Positions 17,254 through 26,816 of a stretch of DNA of 64,000 nucleotides are shown in pieces. The notes below the pieces were generated by a model. The model saw only the letters and a program-made list of their open reading frames with translations, did no database searches and had not been told where the DNA came from. Every line of letters starts with the position of its first letter. The first letter of the stretch is position 1. The DNA is from an uncultured Clostridia bacterium (GTDB lineage: Bacteria; Bacillota; Clostridia; Oscillospirales; Ruminococcaceae): contig CANNSB010000003.1 in NCBI GenBank assembly GCA_947510165.1, forward strand, positions 1 to 64,000. The letters are read 5' to 3'. Position numbers and translations under genes: made by a program.

Positions 17254-17727
17254 TTATTGTTTTTTTATAAGTCCAGTCATAAAACCATCAAAAGCAACAG
17301 AAGATATGTCTCCGCCTATAAGCTTATTATCGCTTATAATAAGATTACATCGAACTTTTTCGGAGGACTCTGGAAAATTTGTTACATTAAATGTCCATTT
17401 TTTTGCAACTTTTCCTTTATAATTTTCAAGATTATATCCATTTTCTATCTGTATTTTATTATAATTTGTATATACATCTGTAAATTCTTTGGGGATAACT
17501 ATTTCAACTATCTCTGTTGGCTCTTGAGATATTTCCCATCCAAGTTGCTGTATATAGTCTATTTTTTGTTCTAATGTTTTTAATATAATTTCTTTGGATG
17601 CTTTTGTTCGAGTTTCTGTTATTTCTGAGTTTGTGAGAAAATTAGTTGTTATAATTGTTAAAATTAGTATTATAGAAAATCCTAGGATTAATTTTATTTT
17701 AGACATTTTTAATGATAGTACAAACAT
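17254..17727 (-). CDS. DUF4830-type membrane-anchored protein
   Basis: 157 residues with one N-terminal membrane helix (about 10-30) and an extracytoplasmic domain reading QKIDYIQQLGWEISQEP, then VIPKEFTDVYTNYNKIQ and KKWTFNV. This matches my memory of the DUF4830 family of Clostridia, whose function is unknown. ATG is placed by AAGGAG 6 bp upstream. It is a single gene flanked by AT-rich spacers of about 180-250 bp in which I see no other gene. Confidence 0.65.
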   Translation of the reverse strand: MFVLSLKMSKIKLILGFSIILILTIITTNFLTNSEITETRTKASKEIILKTLEQKIDYIQQLGWEISQEPTEIVEIVIPKEFTDVYTNYNKIQIENGYNLENYKGKVAKKWTFNVTNFPESSEKVRCNLIISDNKLIGGDISSVAFDGFMTGLIKKQ

Positions 17728-17907
17728 ATTAACTCTCCTTTTAATATACTTTTTGTTTATTATATAAATTATATGTATTGAATCTATATAATTATTCTAT
17801 ATATATAAAATATAATTTATTATCAAATTGACATTAATAAAAAAAATATATACAATAATTTTAATTATTATATATTTTTTTAAAAAATAATTAGGAGGTA
17901 TATTGTT

Positions 17908-18570
17908 ATTAAAAACTTAAAAATATCTGGATCAGTTTTATCAGCAGATTTTTGCCATCTATATGATAGTTGTAAGAAACTGGTTGATTCTGGTCTAGAC
18001 ATGTTACATATAGATGTTATGGATGGACATTTTGTACCTAATATTTCTTTTGGATGTTGTGTTTTATCTAGTCTTTCTTCTAAATTAGATTGTTTTTATG
18101 ATGTTCATTTAATGGTTGAAAATCCTATAAAATATATAGATGAATTTGTAAAAGCTGGTGCAAATGCTATAACCTTTCATATAGAGGGTTCCAAAGATGT
18201 ATATAAGATAATAAAAACTATAAAGGATAATAATTGTAAAGTTGGAATTGCTATAAATCCTGATACAGAAATAGATGAAATAATGCCATATATAAGTGAA
18301 GTTGATTTTATTCTTGTTATGACTGTTCATCCTGGATTTTCTGGACAAAAACCAGTTCCATCTGCTATTGAAAATATAGAACTTATAAGAGATGTTATAA
18401 AAGGATATAATATAGATGTAGACATCCATGTCGATGGTGGAGTTAATAAAGATAATTATAAGTTGTTTATAGATAGTGGAGCAGATGTTGTTGTATCAGG
18501 ATCATATTTGTTTTCGGTAGAAGATCCGTTAAATATTATTTTAGATATGAAGAATTATAAGGTTAAATAA
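17908..18570 (+). CDS. rpe: Ribulose-phosphate 3-epimerase, apparent ATT start
   Basis: About 220 residues. The TIM-barrel enzyme interconverts ribulose-5-P and xylulose-5-P. Motifs are GSVLSADF (first strand), HIDVMDGHFVPNISFG (His and Asp metal ligands), DVHLMV, MTVHPGFSGQK and DVHVDGG-like IHVDGGVN. The first ATG is at 18001, but this would delete the essential SVLSADF strand. Between the stop at 17881 and that ATG there is no ATG, GTG or TTG in frame. AGGAGG at 17893-17898 is 9 bp before ATT at 17908, which I take as the start. Confidence 0.88.
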   Translation: MKNLKISGSVLSADFCHLYDSCKKLVDSGLDMLHIDVMDGHFVPNISFGCCVLSSLSSKLDCFYDVHLMVENPIKYIDEFVKAGANAITFHIEGSKDVYKIIKTIKDNNCKVGIAINPDTEIDEIMPYISEVDFILVMTVHPGFSGQKPVPSAIENIELIRDVIKGYNIDVDIHVDGGVNKDNYKLFIDSGADVVVSGSYLFSVEDPLNIILDMKNYKVK

Positions 18571-18574
18571 AATT

Positions 18575-19249
18575 TTATAATTTTTGTGATATAGTTTCTA
18601 TTGCATTTTTGTTTATAATATTTATTCCATGCTCTTTAATTACTTCATATTTCATACTTTCTTTTGTTATATCATCGCTGTATTCGAACAGATGATTGAT
18701 GAAATTTTTTTCCACCTTTGATTTTGTTTGTAATAATAAATAATATCTATCACTAACTTTATAAACGGAACTTTTTAAAATTAATTTTATATAATATGTA
18801 TTAATTATTTTAGATAGATCTATTAAATTTTCTATATTTTCTAGTCTTATGGATATATTATATACATTTATTTTTGTATTAGTTTTTTTTATATTTGAGT
18901 TTAATATATCTCTTAAAGCTTTTATATCTATTGATTCTTTGTCTTTGGTGGAATTATATTCTTCAGGATTTTTAATAGATTCTAAAAATTTGTCTATTAT
19001 TTTTATATAAAAGATACAACCTTTAGTTAAAGTTGGAAAAGCTTCGATGACTAATTTTTTATTTTTCAAGTCAATATTTTTTTCAAAATATATTTTATCT
19101 ATTATTAAGTCAATAGCATATCTTGTTTTTTCATTTTTATAATCCATGTCATTGTATGTTATATCAAAATTTATTAAATCTTGTTTAGATAAAACAAGTT
19201 TTATCATAGTATCGTCTATTATTTCAATATTCAAGTTTTTCATCCCCAT
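18575..19249 (-). CDS. mecA: MecA-like adaptor protein
   Basis: 224 residues. The N-terminal block (NIEIIDDTMIKLVLSKQDL) and the C-terminal block with paired strands fit the MecA/YpbH family. These adaptors hand substrates to the ClpCP protease and inhibit competence in Bacillus. Identity is low and the middle is Lys/Asn-rich. It converges with rpe, 4 bp apart, with no obvious terminator. The start has a weak ribosome binding site; the ATG at 19243 is an alternative. Confidence 0.7.
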   Translation of the reverse strand: MGMKNLNIEIIDDTMIKLVLSKQDLINFDITYNDMDYKNEKTRYAIDLIIDKIYFEKNIDLKNKKLVIEAFPTLTKGCIFYIKIIDKFLESIKNPEEYNSTKDKESIDIKALRDILNSNIKKTNTKINVYNISIRLENIENLIDLSKIINTYYIKLILKSSVYKVSDRYYLLLQTKSKVEKNFINHLFEYSDDITKESMKYEVIKEHGINIINKNAIETISQKL

Positions 19250-19348
19250 ATCATTTTCATATTGATTAATTGCCTAATAAATATATATTATCTATAGTGT
19301 AATTATATGTTTTTAATATTAAAATCAAAATTATATAGGAGTTTTTTT

Positions 19349-21052
19349 ATGTACGAACAAAATTTATATGATATTTGGGTTTCAAAAGAATTAGAGGATA
19401 AAGATCTAAAAAATGAGTTGTTAGATATTTCAGGAGATAAACAAGAAATAAAAGAAAGATTTTATACAGATCTTAGCTTTGGAACAGGCGGACTTAGAGG
19501 TATAATAGGGAGCGGAACTAATAGAGTTAATATACACACTATTCGAAAAGTGACGCAGGGATTTGCAAACTATCTTTTAAAAAAACAAAAAAATAATTCT
19601 GTTGCGATAGGCTATGATAGTAGAATAAAATCTGATATATTTGCTATGGAATCTGCAAAAGTTTTGTCTGGAAATAATATAAAAGTTTATCTCTATGATA
19701 AATTGGTTCCAACACCATGTGTTTCTTTTGCTGTTAGAGAGCTTGGGTGTCAAGGTGGTATAATGATTACAGCAAGTCATAATCCTTCTAAATACAACGG
19801 ATATAAGGTTTATGATAATAAGGGATGTCAAATAAGTGGAGAAGAGTCGGACTTTATTACTAGGGAGATACAAGGTATAGATATTTTTGAAGACATAAAG
19901 ATATCCGATAATTTTAATAAAAGCTTAATATCTATTATTAGTGATGATATCTTAGATAGATATTATTCTTGTGTTATGAAAGAATCTATAAATTCTAATA
20001 TTTTAAAAAATTCTGATTTAAATATTGTATATACCCCTTTAAATGGAGCTGGAAACATACCAGTTAGAAAAGTTTTAGATATGGCAGGTTTAAAAAATGT
20101 TAGTGTAGTTAAAGAGCAGGAAAAACCCAATGGAATGTTTCCTACGTGTTTATATCCAAATCCAGAGGAAGAAAAAACCTTGAAATTAGCTTTAGAGCTT
20201 GGAAAAAAATTAAAAAGTGATATTATTATTGCAACTGATCCTGATTGTGATAGAGTTGGGACAGGTATTAGAGATAGTGAAGGAAATTATATTCTTTTAA
20301 CTGGAAATGAGATAGGTGCAATTATATTTCAGTATATTTGTGAAAATAATCAAGATATATTAGATGGGTCTATAGTTGTAAAAACAATTGTTACTACAGA
20401 TATTATTTTTTCTATAGCAAAAAAATATGGTGTGAATGTGGTAAATGTTTTGACAGGGTTTAAATTTATTGGAGAGCAGATTGCTATTTTAGAAGATGAA
20501 AATAAACAAGATAGATATCTTTTTGGATTTGAAGAAAGTTATGGATATTTAATTGGAAATTATGTTAGAGATAAAGATGCGGTTTCTGCAAGTCTTATAA
20601 TTTGTGAAATTGCTGCATTTTATAAAGAAAAAGGATTAAATTTAATAGATGTTATTGAGGCTATATATCTAGAACATGGATATTATTTAAATAATCAAAT
20701 TAGTTTTATTTATGAAGGTTTAGAGGGTATGAATAGTATGAATTCTATCATGAAGATTCTTAGAGAAAACAATTGTGAAGAATTTTTTTTACAAAACGTT
20801 TTATATAAAAGAGATTATAAAAAATCTGAAGAATTGAATATTAAAGATGGCACAATAAGGAAGATTAATTTTCCTATTTCAGATGTAATAGAATTTGAAA
20901 TAGAAGATGAAATAAAAATATTTGTTCGACCTTCTGGAACAGAACCAAAAATTAAAATTTATTATTCTATAAAAGGAAAAAATAAAGAATATAGTATAAA
21001 TAAATTTAAAGAAATTTCTGATAAATTTTCTCATATATTTAAAATATCGTAA
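19349..21052 (+). CDS. pgcA: Phosphoglucomutase/phosphomannomutase (alpha-D-phosphohexomutase)
   Basis: 567 residues from the ATG at 19349 (TAGGAG 7 bp upstream; the ATG at 19307 has none). FGTGGLRG lies near the N-terminus, the phosphoserine loop is ITASHNPSKYNGYK, the Mg loop is DPDCDRVG, sugar-binding GFEESYGYL follows, and phosphate-binding RPSGTEPKIKIYYS is near the C-terminus. The length fits the long Firmicutes PgcA class that links glucose-6-P and glucose-1-P for wall and glycan precursors. Confidence 0.92.
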   Translation: MYEQNLYDIWVSKELEDKDLKNELLDISGDKQEIKERFYTDLSFGTGGLRGIIGSGTNRVNIHTIRKVTQGFANYLLKKQKNNSVAIGYDSRIKSDIFAMESAKVLSGNNIKVYLYDKLVPTPCVSFAVRELGCQGGIMITASHNPSKYNGYKVYDNKGCQISGEESDFITREIQGIDIFEDIKISDNFNKSLISIISDDILDRYYSCVMKESINSNILKNSDLNIVYTPLNGAGNIPVRKVLDMAGLKNVSVVKEQEKPNGMFPTCLYPNPEEEKTLKLALELGKKLKSDIIIATDPDCDRVGTGIRDSEGNYILLTGNEIGAIIFQYICENNQDILDGSIVVKTIVTTDIIFSIAKKYGVNVVNVLTGFKFIGEQIAILEDENKQDRYLFGFEESYGYLIGNYVRDKDAVSASLIICEIAAFYKEKGLNLIDVIEAIYLEHGYYLNNQISFIYEGLEGMNSMNSIMKILRENNCEEFFLQNVLYKRDYKKSEELNIKDGTIRKINFPISDVIEFEIEDEIKIFVRPSGTEPKIKIYYSIKGKNKEYSINKFKEISDKFSHIFKIS

Positions 21053-21129
21053 AATGATATTGATTTATATATGTATATATAGTATAATTTAAAAACAAAT
21101 GACTTTTATAAGCAAAGAGGTGAATGTTA

Positions 21130-21333
21130 GTGAGAGAAGGAATTCATCCTAGATATGAAGAAACAACAATTAAATGTGCTTGTGGAGAGGTTATAGAAAC
21201 CTGTTCTACTAGAAAAGATATAAAGGTTGAAATTTGTTCCAAATGTCACCCTTTTTATACAGGTAAACAAAAACTTGTTGATACGGGTGGTCGTGTTGAT
21301 AGATTTAACAAAAGATTTAATATTAATGGTTAA
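21130..21333 (+). CDS. rpmE: Ribosomal protein L31, zinc-binding type
   Basis: 67 residues reading [20 protein letters not shown], then [13 protein letters not shown] and [11 protein letters not shown]. The four-Cys zinc ribbon is kept. GTG at 21130 is preferred to ATG at 21124, which is only 1 bp after AGAGGTG. A terminator follows directly. Confidence 0.93.
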   Translation: MREGIHPRYEETTIKCACGEVIETCSTRKDIKVEICSKCHPFYTGKQKLVDTGGRVDRFNKRFNING

Positions 21334-21335
21334 TA

Positions 21336-21380
21336 TATTTAAAATAAAAGTGGTGTCTTTTGTACACCACTTTTATTTTA
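21336..21380 (+). terminator. Terminator after rpmE
   Basis: A perfect 16-bp stem (AAAATAAAAGTGGTGT with ACACCACTTTTATTTT) has a 7-nt loop and flanking T run. It overlaps the leader of the next gene. Confidence 0.88.
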
Positions 21381-21395
21381 ATTGGAGCTGATATT

Positions 21396-22013
21396 TTGTT
21401 TTATAAAACCATAAAACAGGATGTTTCTTTTGAATTATCAGAAAAGAAATCAAAATTTATATGTAGTCTATTTTATACAAATAGTATAGATAAAGCAGAG
21501 GATAAGATTGCATATATTAAAAAAAAATATAATGACGCAAGACATAATGTTTTTGCATATATAGTTCAAGAGAACAATCATAAAAAATTTTCTGATGATG
21601 GAGAACCTCAAGGGACAGCAGGCAAGCCGATTCTTTCTATATTAGAAAAACGAAAAATAACTAACATATGCTGTATTATCACTAGGTATTTTGGAGGTGT
21701 TTTGTTAGGGTCTGGGGGACTTGTTAGAGCTTATTCGAGTACTTGCATCGGGGCTATAGATAAAAGTGAAATAATTATGATGAAAGAATGTGATGTTATT
21801 TCTATTTTATCTAGTTATAATTTCTATAATACTATAACCAATATAGTGGAAAATTACTCTTGTGGTATATCTGATAGACAGTTTACGGATAAAGTTTTAT
21901 TTAATATTTCTATTGTAAAAGAAGAGACAGAAAATTTTATATATAATATTGTTAATCTTTCTAATAATATGATAGAATATAGAATATTAGGTTCTGTATT
22001 CTTAAATTTATAA
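21396..22013 (+). CDS. yigZ: YigZ/IMPACT-family protein
   Basis: 205 residues from TTG at 21396, with GGAGC about 8 bp upstream. The N-terminal domain has the family signature KFICSLFYTNSIDKA, DARHNVFAYIV, FSDDGEPQGTAGKPIL and TRYFGGVLLGSGGLVRAYS. A small EF-G-like domain follows. Bacterial IMPACT proteins are often annotated in translation or peptide turnover, but the role is unsettled. It probably heads the run into dgt, dnaG and rpoD. Confidence 0.9.
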   Translation: MFYKTIKQDVSFELSEKKSKFICSLFYTNSIDKAEDKIAYIKKKYNDARHNVFAYIVQENNHKKFSDDGEPQGTAGKPILSILEKRKITNICCIITRYFGGVLLGSGGLVRAYSSTCIGAIDKSEIIMMKECDVISILSSYNFYNTITNIVENYSCGISDRQFTDKVLFNISIVKEETENFIYNIVNLSNNMIEYRILGSVFLNL

Positions 22014-22036
22014 ATTATTGAAGAAGGATTTTAAAA

Positions 22037-23044
22037 ATGAATTGTGTTAGAGATACAATAGAAAAAAATGAAGAGATTTTATTTTCTAAATTTGCATCAT
22101 TTTCCGCAAATTCTAAGGGCAGAAATATAGAGGAAGAAGATTGTAATTTTAGGACAGTTTTTCAAAGGGATAGAGATAGAATACTTCATTCTAGTAGTTT
22201 TAGGAGACTTAAATATAAAACGCAAGTTTTTATATCTCCTGGAATGGACCATTATAGAACAAGATTGACCCACACACTAGAAGTTTCTCAAATAGCAAGA
22301 ACTATATGCAGAGCTTTAAATTTAAATGAAGATCTTGTAGAAGCAATGGCTTTAGGTCATGATTTGGGACATGCTCCTTTTGGACATGCAGGAGAAAGAT
22401 CCTTAAATGAAATTTGTAATGAAAGATTTGTACATGCTATACAAAGTTTAAGAGTTGTTAAAGTTTTAGAAAAAGATGGAAAAGGCTTGAACTTAACAAA
22501 AGAAGTTTTAGATGGTATAGAGTGTCATTCGGCTAAAGAGTCTGAAACATTAGAAGGAAGAGTTCTTAAAATATCTGATAAAATTGCATATATAAATCAT
22601 GATATAGAGGATTCTATAAAAGCAAATATAATATCGAACTTTGATATTCCAAAATTATGTATAGATGTTCTTGGAAAAACAAAAAGTGATAGAATAACAA
22701 CGATGATTTCATCTATTGTTGAAAATAGTGTTGATAAAAATGATATAATTATGAATATAGATGTTTTAAATGCCCATAAAGAGCTTAAAAAATTTATGTT
22801 TATTACTGTTTATAGAAGTAATTTTTGTTTACAGGAAGAAATTAAAGTTTTTAGTATTATCGAAAAATTATATAATTATTTTAAAACCAATAAAGATAAA
22901 TTGCCTAAATTTTATATAAATTCATCAGAAATATATGGAATAGATAGATGTATATGTGATTTTATATCAGGCATGACAGATAGATATGCAGTAAATTTAT
23001 ATAATAATATATTTATACCTAAAGATTTTATAGGAATTATTTAA
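22037..23044 (+). CDS. dgt: dGTPase-like HD-domain triphosphohydrolase
   Basis: 335 residues. The HD-type metal site is spread over RLTHTLEVSQIARTICRAL and GHDLGHAPFGHAGERSL, with a later KISDKIAYINHDIEDSI. This matches the dGTP triphosphohydrolase-like type usually found upstream of dnaG in Clostridia. It would hydrolyse dNTPs to nucleoside and triphosphate. The next gene starts 30 bp downstream. Confidence 0.92.
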   Translation: MNCVRDTIEKNEEILFSKFASFSANSKGRNIEEEDCNFRTVFQRDRDRILHSSSFRRLKYKTQVFISPGMDHYRTRLTHTLEVSQIARTICRALNLNEDLVEAMALGHDLGHAPFGHAGERSLNEICNERFVHAIQSLRVVKVLEKDGKGLNLTKEVLDGIECHSAKESETLEGRVLKISDKIAYINHDIEDSIKANIISNFDIPKLCIDVLGKTKSDRITTMISSIVENSVDKNDIIMNIDVLNAHKELKKFMFITVYRSNFCLQEEIKVFSIIEKLYNYFKTNKDKLPKFYINSSEIYGIDRCICDFISGMTDRYAVNLYNNIFIPKDFIGII

Positions 23045-23074
23045 CTATAGTTTTTATGGAGGTGTTTTTAGTTT

Positions 23075-24829
23075 ATGATATCTGACAATCTTATAATGCA
23101 GATAAAGTCAAAGATAAATATAGAAGATATGATTTCTAAATACGCTGTTTTAAAAAGAGATGGTAAAAACAATAAATGTATCTGTCTATTTCATTCTGAA
23201 AAAACCCCCTCTATGGTTGTTTATTCTGACACACAGTCTTTTTATTGTTTTGGTTGTGCTGTTGGTGGAGATATATTTTCTTTTACTATGAAGGTGGAAA
23301 ATCTTGGATATATAGAAGCTGTAAAATATCTTTGTGAAATTGGTGGCATCGCTTTTGATATATCAGATAGAGACAATCAAGAAATAGAGACTAAAAATAC
23401 GATTAAAAATATAAATATTGATACAGCTAGATTTTTTTATAATAATTTAAAGAGTGCAGATGGAAAAAAAGCAAAAAAATATCTTTTAAATAGAGGTTTT
23501 TCTCTTAATATAATAAAAAAATATGGAATTGGATATGCATTAAATAGTTGGTCTAGTTTATTAGATTATCTTAAATTTAATAAATATAAACTTTTTGATA
23601 TGTATCAAGCTGGTGTTATTGCTAAAAGCCAAAAAGGGAGATATTATGATCAATTTCGTGATAGAATAATATTCCCTATTATAGATATAAGAGGAAATAT
23701 TATTGCTTTTGGAGGGAGAGTTTTAGATGATAGCAAGCCGAAATATTTAAATTCTTCAGACACTATTATTTTTAAAAAAAGCAAAAATCTTTTTTCTATG
23801 AATTTTGCAAAAAAACATATAGATAGAAGTATAATCCTTGTGGAGGGATATGTAGATGCTATATCTTTATATCAGCATGGGTTTAAAAATGTTGTAGCAA
23901 CCTTGGGGACATCACTAACATCAGAACAATCAAGACTAATTTCTAGATATGCAAAAAATGTTATACTTGCATATGATTCGGATAAGGCGGGAGAAATAGC
24001 TAGTCTTAAAGCATCAAATCTATTATCAGAAGTTGGGTTAGATGTAAATATAATCGATTTAAAAGACTGTAAAGATCCTGATGAATATATAACAAAATAT
24101 GGTTCTGATAGATTTTCTATAGTTATTAATAATTCTCAAAATATTACTGATTTTGAAATCTATAAATTAAAAAAATCTATAGATATTGATACAGATCAGG
24201 GTGTTTCTAATTATATAAAACAAGCTATAATTTTATTGTCTAAAATAAAAAATCCTATAGAAAGAGATGTTTATATATTACGTATTAGCAGAGATACTAA
24301 TATAAGTAAAGATATAATAACATCTCAAGTTAATAAGGTTATAAAATCAGATGTTTTTAAGAAGAAAAAGCATCAATATAGAGAATTAACCAATTTAACT
24401 AAATTTAATACCGATAATTTTATTAGAGGGAATGACAACTTTTTAAGAGAGATAAAAGCTGAACAAGGAATTATAGCTTTTATATTTAAAAATACTAATA
24501 ATTTGAAAGATGTATTGTCAAATATAACTATAGATGATTTTATATTAGATATAGATAAAAAAATACTTTCTAGTATATGTAGCCTTTCAGAAAAAGATGA
24601 AAGTATGGATTTTTCTATTTTATCTAAAAATTTTTCTGAGAAAGAAAAAGAGTATTTTGCAAGTATATTAGTTAAATTTGATATTATTTCTAATAAAAAA
24701 GAAGAAATATATGATTATATTGACATTTTAGTCAAACATAAACAAAGAATGACAACTGAGGATATTATTAATATGGATCCAGATAAATTAAGAGATTTTT
24801 ATATTAACTTAAAAGAAAAATCGATATAA
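23075..24829 (+). CDS. dnaG: DNA primase
   Basis: 584 residues. The N-terminal CHC2 zinc finger (CLFHSEKTPSMVVY, then FYCFGC) is followed by a TOPRIM core with VEGYVDAISLYQHGF and AYDSDKAGEIAS. A DnaB-interacting helical domain of about 150 residues ends the protein. It makes RNA primers at the replication fork. The order dgt-dnaG-rpoD is the macromolecular-synthesis arrangement of Gram-positives. RBS GGAGGTG. Confidence 0.95.
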   Translation: MISDNLIMQIKSKINIEDMISKYAVLKRDGKNNKCICLFHSEKTPSMVVYSDTQSFYCFGCAVGGDIFSFTMKVENLGYIEAVKYLCEIGGIAFDISDRDNQEIETKNTIKNINIDTARFFYNNLKSADGKKAKKYLLNRGFSLNIIKKYGIGYALNSWSSLLDYLKFNKYKLFDMYQAGVIAKSQKGRYYDQFRDRIIFPIIDIRGNIIAFGGRVLDDSKPKYLNSSDTIIFKKSKNLFSMNFAKKHIDRSIILVEGYVDAISLYQHGFKNVVATLGTSLTSEQSRLISRYAKNVILAYDSDKAGEIASLKASNLLSEVGLDVNIIDLKDCKDPDEYITKYGSDRFSIVINNSQNITDFEIYKLKKSIDIDTDQGVSNYIKQAIILLSKIKNPIERDVYILRISRDTNISKDIITSQVNKVIKSDVFKKKKHQYRELTNLTKFNTDNFIRGNDNFLREIKAEQGIIAFIFKNTNNLKDVLSNITIDDFILDIDKKILSSICSLSEKDESMDFSILSKNFSEKEKEYFASILVKFDIISNKKEEIYDYIDILVKHKQRMTTEDIINMDPDKLRDFYINLKEKSI

Positions 24830-24856
24830 ATTTTATGTAGGATGGAGATTGTTATA

Positions 24857-25942
24857 ATGGGTATAGTGGAAAAAAAATGTGTTTTAACAGAGATGGTAGA
24901 TTTGGCAAAGGGTAAAGGAAGAGTTACAACAAAACAGATATCAGATTCTATTGAAGAGCTTGAATTTGATGTAGAACAGATTGAAAAATTATATGAATCT
25001 TTAGAAAATGCAGGAATCGAAATTGTAGAAGAGGGAAATCAAGAAGAGGTTAGTTTTTTAACGGGTAGAACAACGGTAGGAGAGGTTGAATCAACACTTT
25101 ATACAGACGGAGTTAATATAGATGATCCTGTTAAAGTTTATCTAAAAGAGATTGGAAGAGTTCCTCTTTTAACAGCAGATGAAGAGATTTTTCTAGCTAC
25201 AAAAATGTCTATGGGAGACCAATATTCTAGAAAAAGGCTTTCTGAGGCAAACTTAAGGTTAGTTGTAAGTATTGCTAAAAGATATGTTGGAAGAGGGATG
25301 CAATTTTTAGATTTAATCCAAGAGGGAAATTTAGGACTTATAAAAGCTGTTGAAAAATTTGATTATACTAAGGGGTTTAAGTTTTCTACATATGCGACAT
25401 GGTGGATAAGACAGGCTATAACAAGAGCTATTGCAGATCAGGCAAGAACTATAAGGATTCCTGTACATATGGTTGAAACAATTAATAAAGTTAAAAAAGT
25501 TAGTAGTCATTTATTACATAAAAATGGACATGAACCAACTCCAGAGGAAGTTTCGAAAGAGTTGGATATGCCTTTAGACAAAGTTAGAGAGATTATAAGA
25601 GTTGCACAAGAGCCAGTTTCTTTAGAAACACCAATTGGAGAAGAAGAAGACAGCCATTTAGGGGATTTTATTCCGGATGATGATGCTCCTGCTCCTGCGG
25701 AAGCGGCATCGCATACACTTTTAAAAGAACAATTATGTGATGTTCTAGGAACTTTAACAGAAAGAGAAGAAAAAGTTTTACGTTTAAGGTTTGGTTTACA
25801 AGATGGAAGATCTAGAACATTAGAAGAGGTTGGTAAAGAATTTAATGTAACTAGAGAACGTATAAGACAGATAGAGGCAAAGGCTCTTAGAAAATTAAGA
25901 CATCCAAGTAGAAGTAAAAGGCTTAAAGATTTTTTAGATTAG
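24857..25942 (+). CDS. rpoD: Primary sigma factor RpoD (SigA)
   Basis: 361 residues from ATG at 24857, 8 bp after GATGGAGA (the in-frame ATG at 24842 overlaps that site). Region 1.1 is followed by region 1.2/2 ([41 protein letters not shown]), region 3 and region 4 ([16 protein letters not shown], then [20 protein letters not shown]). It directs RNA polymerase to TTGACA/TATAAT promoters such as those listed below. It is the last gene of the primase operon. Confidence 0.96.
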   Translation: MGIVEKKCVLTEMVDLAKGKGRVTTKQISDSIEELEFDVEQIEKLYESLENAGIEIVEEGNQEEVSFLTGRTTVGEVESTLYTDGVNIDDPVKVYLKEIGRVPLLTADEEIFLATKMSMGDQYSRKRLSEANLRLVVSIAKRYVGRGMQFLDLIQEGNLGLIKAVEKFDYTKGFKFSTYATWWIRQAITRAIADQARTIRIPVHMVETINKVKKVSSHLLHKNGHEPTPEEVSKELDMPLDKVREIIRVAQEPVSLETPIGEEEDSHLGDFIPDDDAPAPAEAASHTLLKEQLCDVLGTLTEREEKVLRLRFGLQDGRSRTLEEVGKEFNVTRERIRQIEAKALRKLRHPSRSKRLKDFLD

Positions 25943-25976
25943 TATTATTTTAAGATGATAAGAGGTGGTGAAATTT

Positions 25977-26378
25977 ATGCAATTAACACTAGAATCTGAT
26001 TATGCTATACGTATTATAGTTTTTTTAGCAGAAAATAAAACAAGGAAAGATGCTAAAAGCATATCGGAGAATACAGGAGTTACTCTACGATTTTCTTTAA
26101 AAATACTTCGTAAGCTTGTAAAATCAGGAATAATTAAATCCTATAAAGGGGTTTTAGGAGGATATGAGCTATATAAAAAGAAAGAAAATATAAATATGAA
26201 AGAAGTTATAGAATCTGTGGATGATAATTTTGTATTTAGTCGGTGTTTAAATAAGACACATAATTGTAGTCATCCAAGAGGATCTGAATATTGTAAAGCT
26301 AAGATTGTTTTTTTAAATATAGCTAATGATCTAATGTCTAAACTAGAGGCTGTAACTATTGATCAACTTATTGATTAA
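25977..26378 (+). CDS. Rrf2-family transcription regulator
   Basis: 133 residues from ATG at 25977 with AGAGGTGGTG upstream. The winged helix reads LTLESDYAIRIIVFLAEN, then GVTLRFSLKILRKLVKSGII and GVLGGYEL. Three cysteines (C-x6-C-x8-C; CLNKTHNCSH to EYC) sit in the linker region that binds an Fe-S cluster in IscR/NsrR relatives, so it may sense redox or NO. The partner gene is unknown; rnpB follows. Confidence 0.85.
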   Translation: MQLTLESDYAIRIIVFLAENKTRKDAKSISENTGVTLRFSLKILRKLVKSGIIKSYKGVLGGYELYKKKENINMKEVIESVDDNFVFSRCLNKTHNCSHPRGSEYCKAKIVFLNIANDLMSKLEAVTIDQLID

Positions 26379-26437
26379 AATTATATAAGGTTTTGTAAAA
26401 TTTGACAAATTATATAAAATCTTATATAATTTTAAAA

Positions 26438-26782
26438 GAGTAAACTGTGTAGTAGCATGTATGATTTTTCATATATGAGGAAAGTCCGAGCATCAAAGAA
26501 CGTGGCAGCTGCTAACGGCAGCCAGAGGCGACTCTAGGGATAGTGCAACAGAAATATACCGCCTATTTATATTATATAAATATGGTAAGGATGGAACGGT
26601 GAGGTAAGAGCTCACCAGAGTATAGGAGACTATACTGCTATGTAAACCCTGCTAGATGCAACACCAAATTGAACGATATTAGCTTGTTCGGCGAGTTCAG
26701 AAAGGTGGCTTAAGAATTTTGGCGACAAAATTTCTAGATAGATTACTATACTTGACAGAACTCGGCTTATAGGTTTAGTCTA
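26438..26782 (+). ncRNA. rnpB: RNase P RNA (class A)
   Basis: Universal elements are present in order: GAGGAAAGTCCGAGC (P4 5' strand and CRI), GGCAGCTGCTAACGGCAGCC, ACAGAAATATACCGCC, AAGGATGGAACGGTGAGGTA, GTAAACCCTGC and CTTGACAGAACTCGGCTTAT at the 3' end. The P1 arms are near 26440 and 26780. It is the catalytic RNA that matures the 5' ends of tRNAs. A terminator follows immediately. Confidence 0.95.
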
Positions 26783-26816
26783 AAAAAAGGAATCTTTTAA
26801 GATTCCTTTTTTTATT
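26783..26816. terminator. Terminator after rnpB
   Basis: An AAAAAAGGAATCTT/AAGATTCCTTTTTT stem precedes a T run. It also serves convergent spoIIP. Confidence 0.9.

Noticed and set aside
26440-26780. tmRNA or signal recognition particle RNA
   Set aside because: The conserved blocks are those of RNase P RNA throughout.
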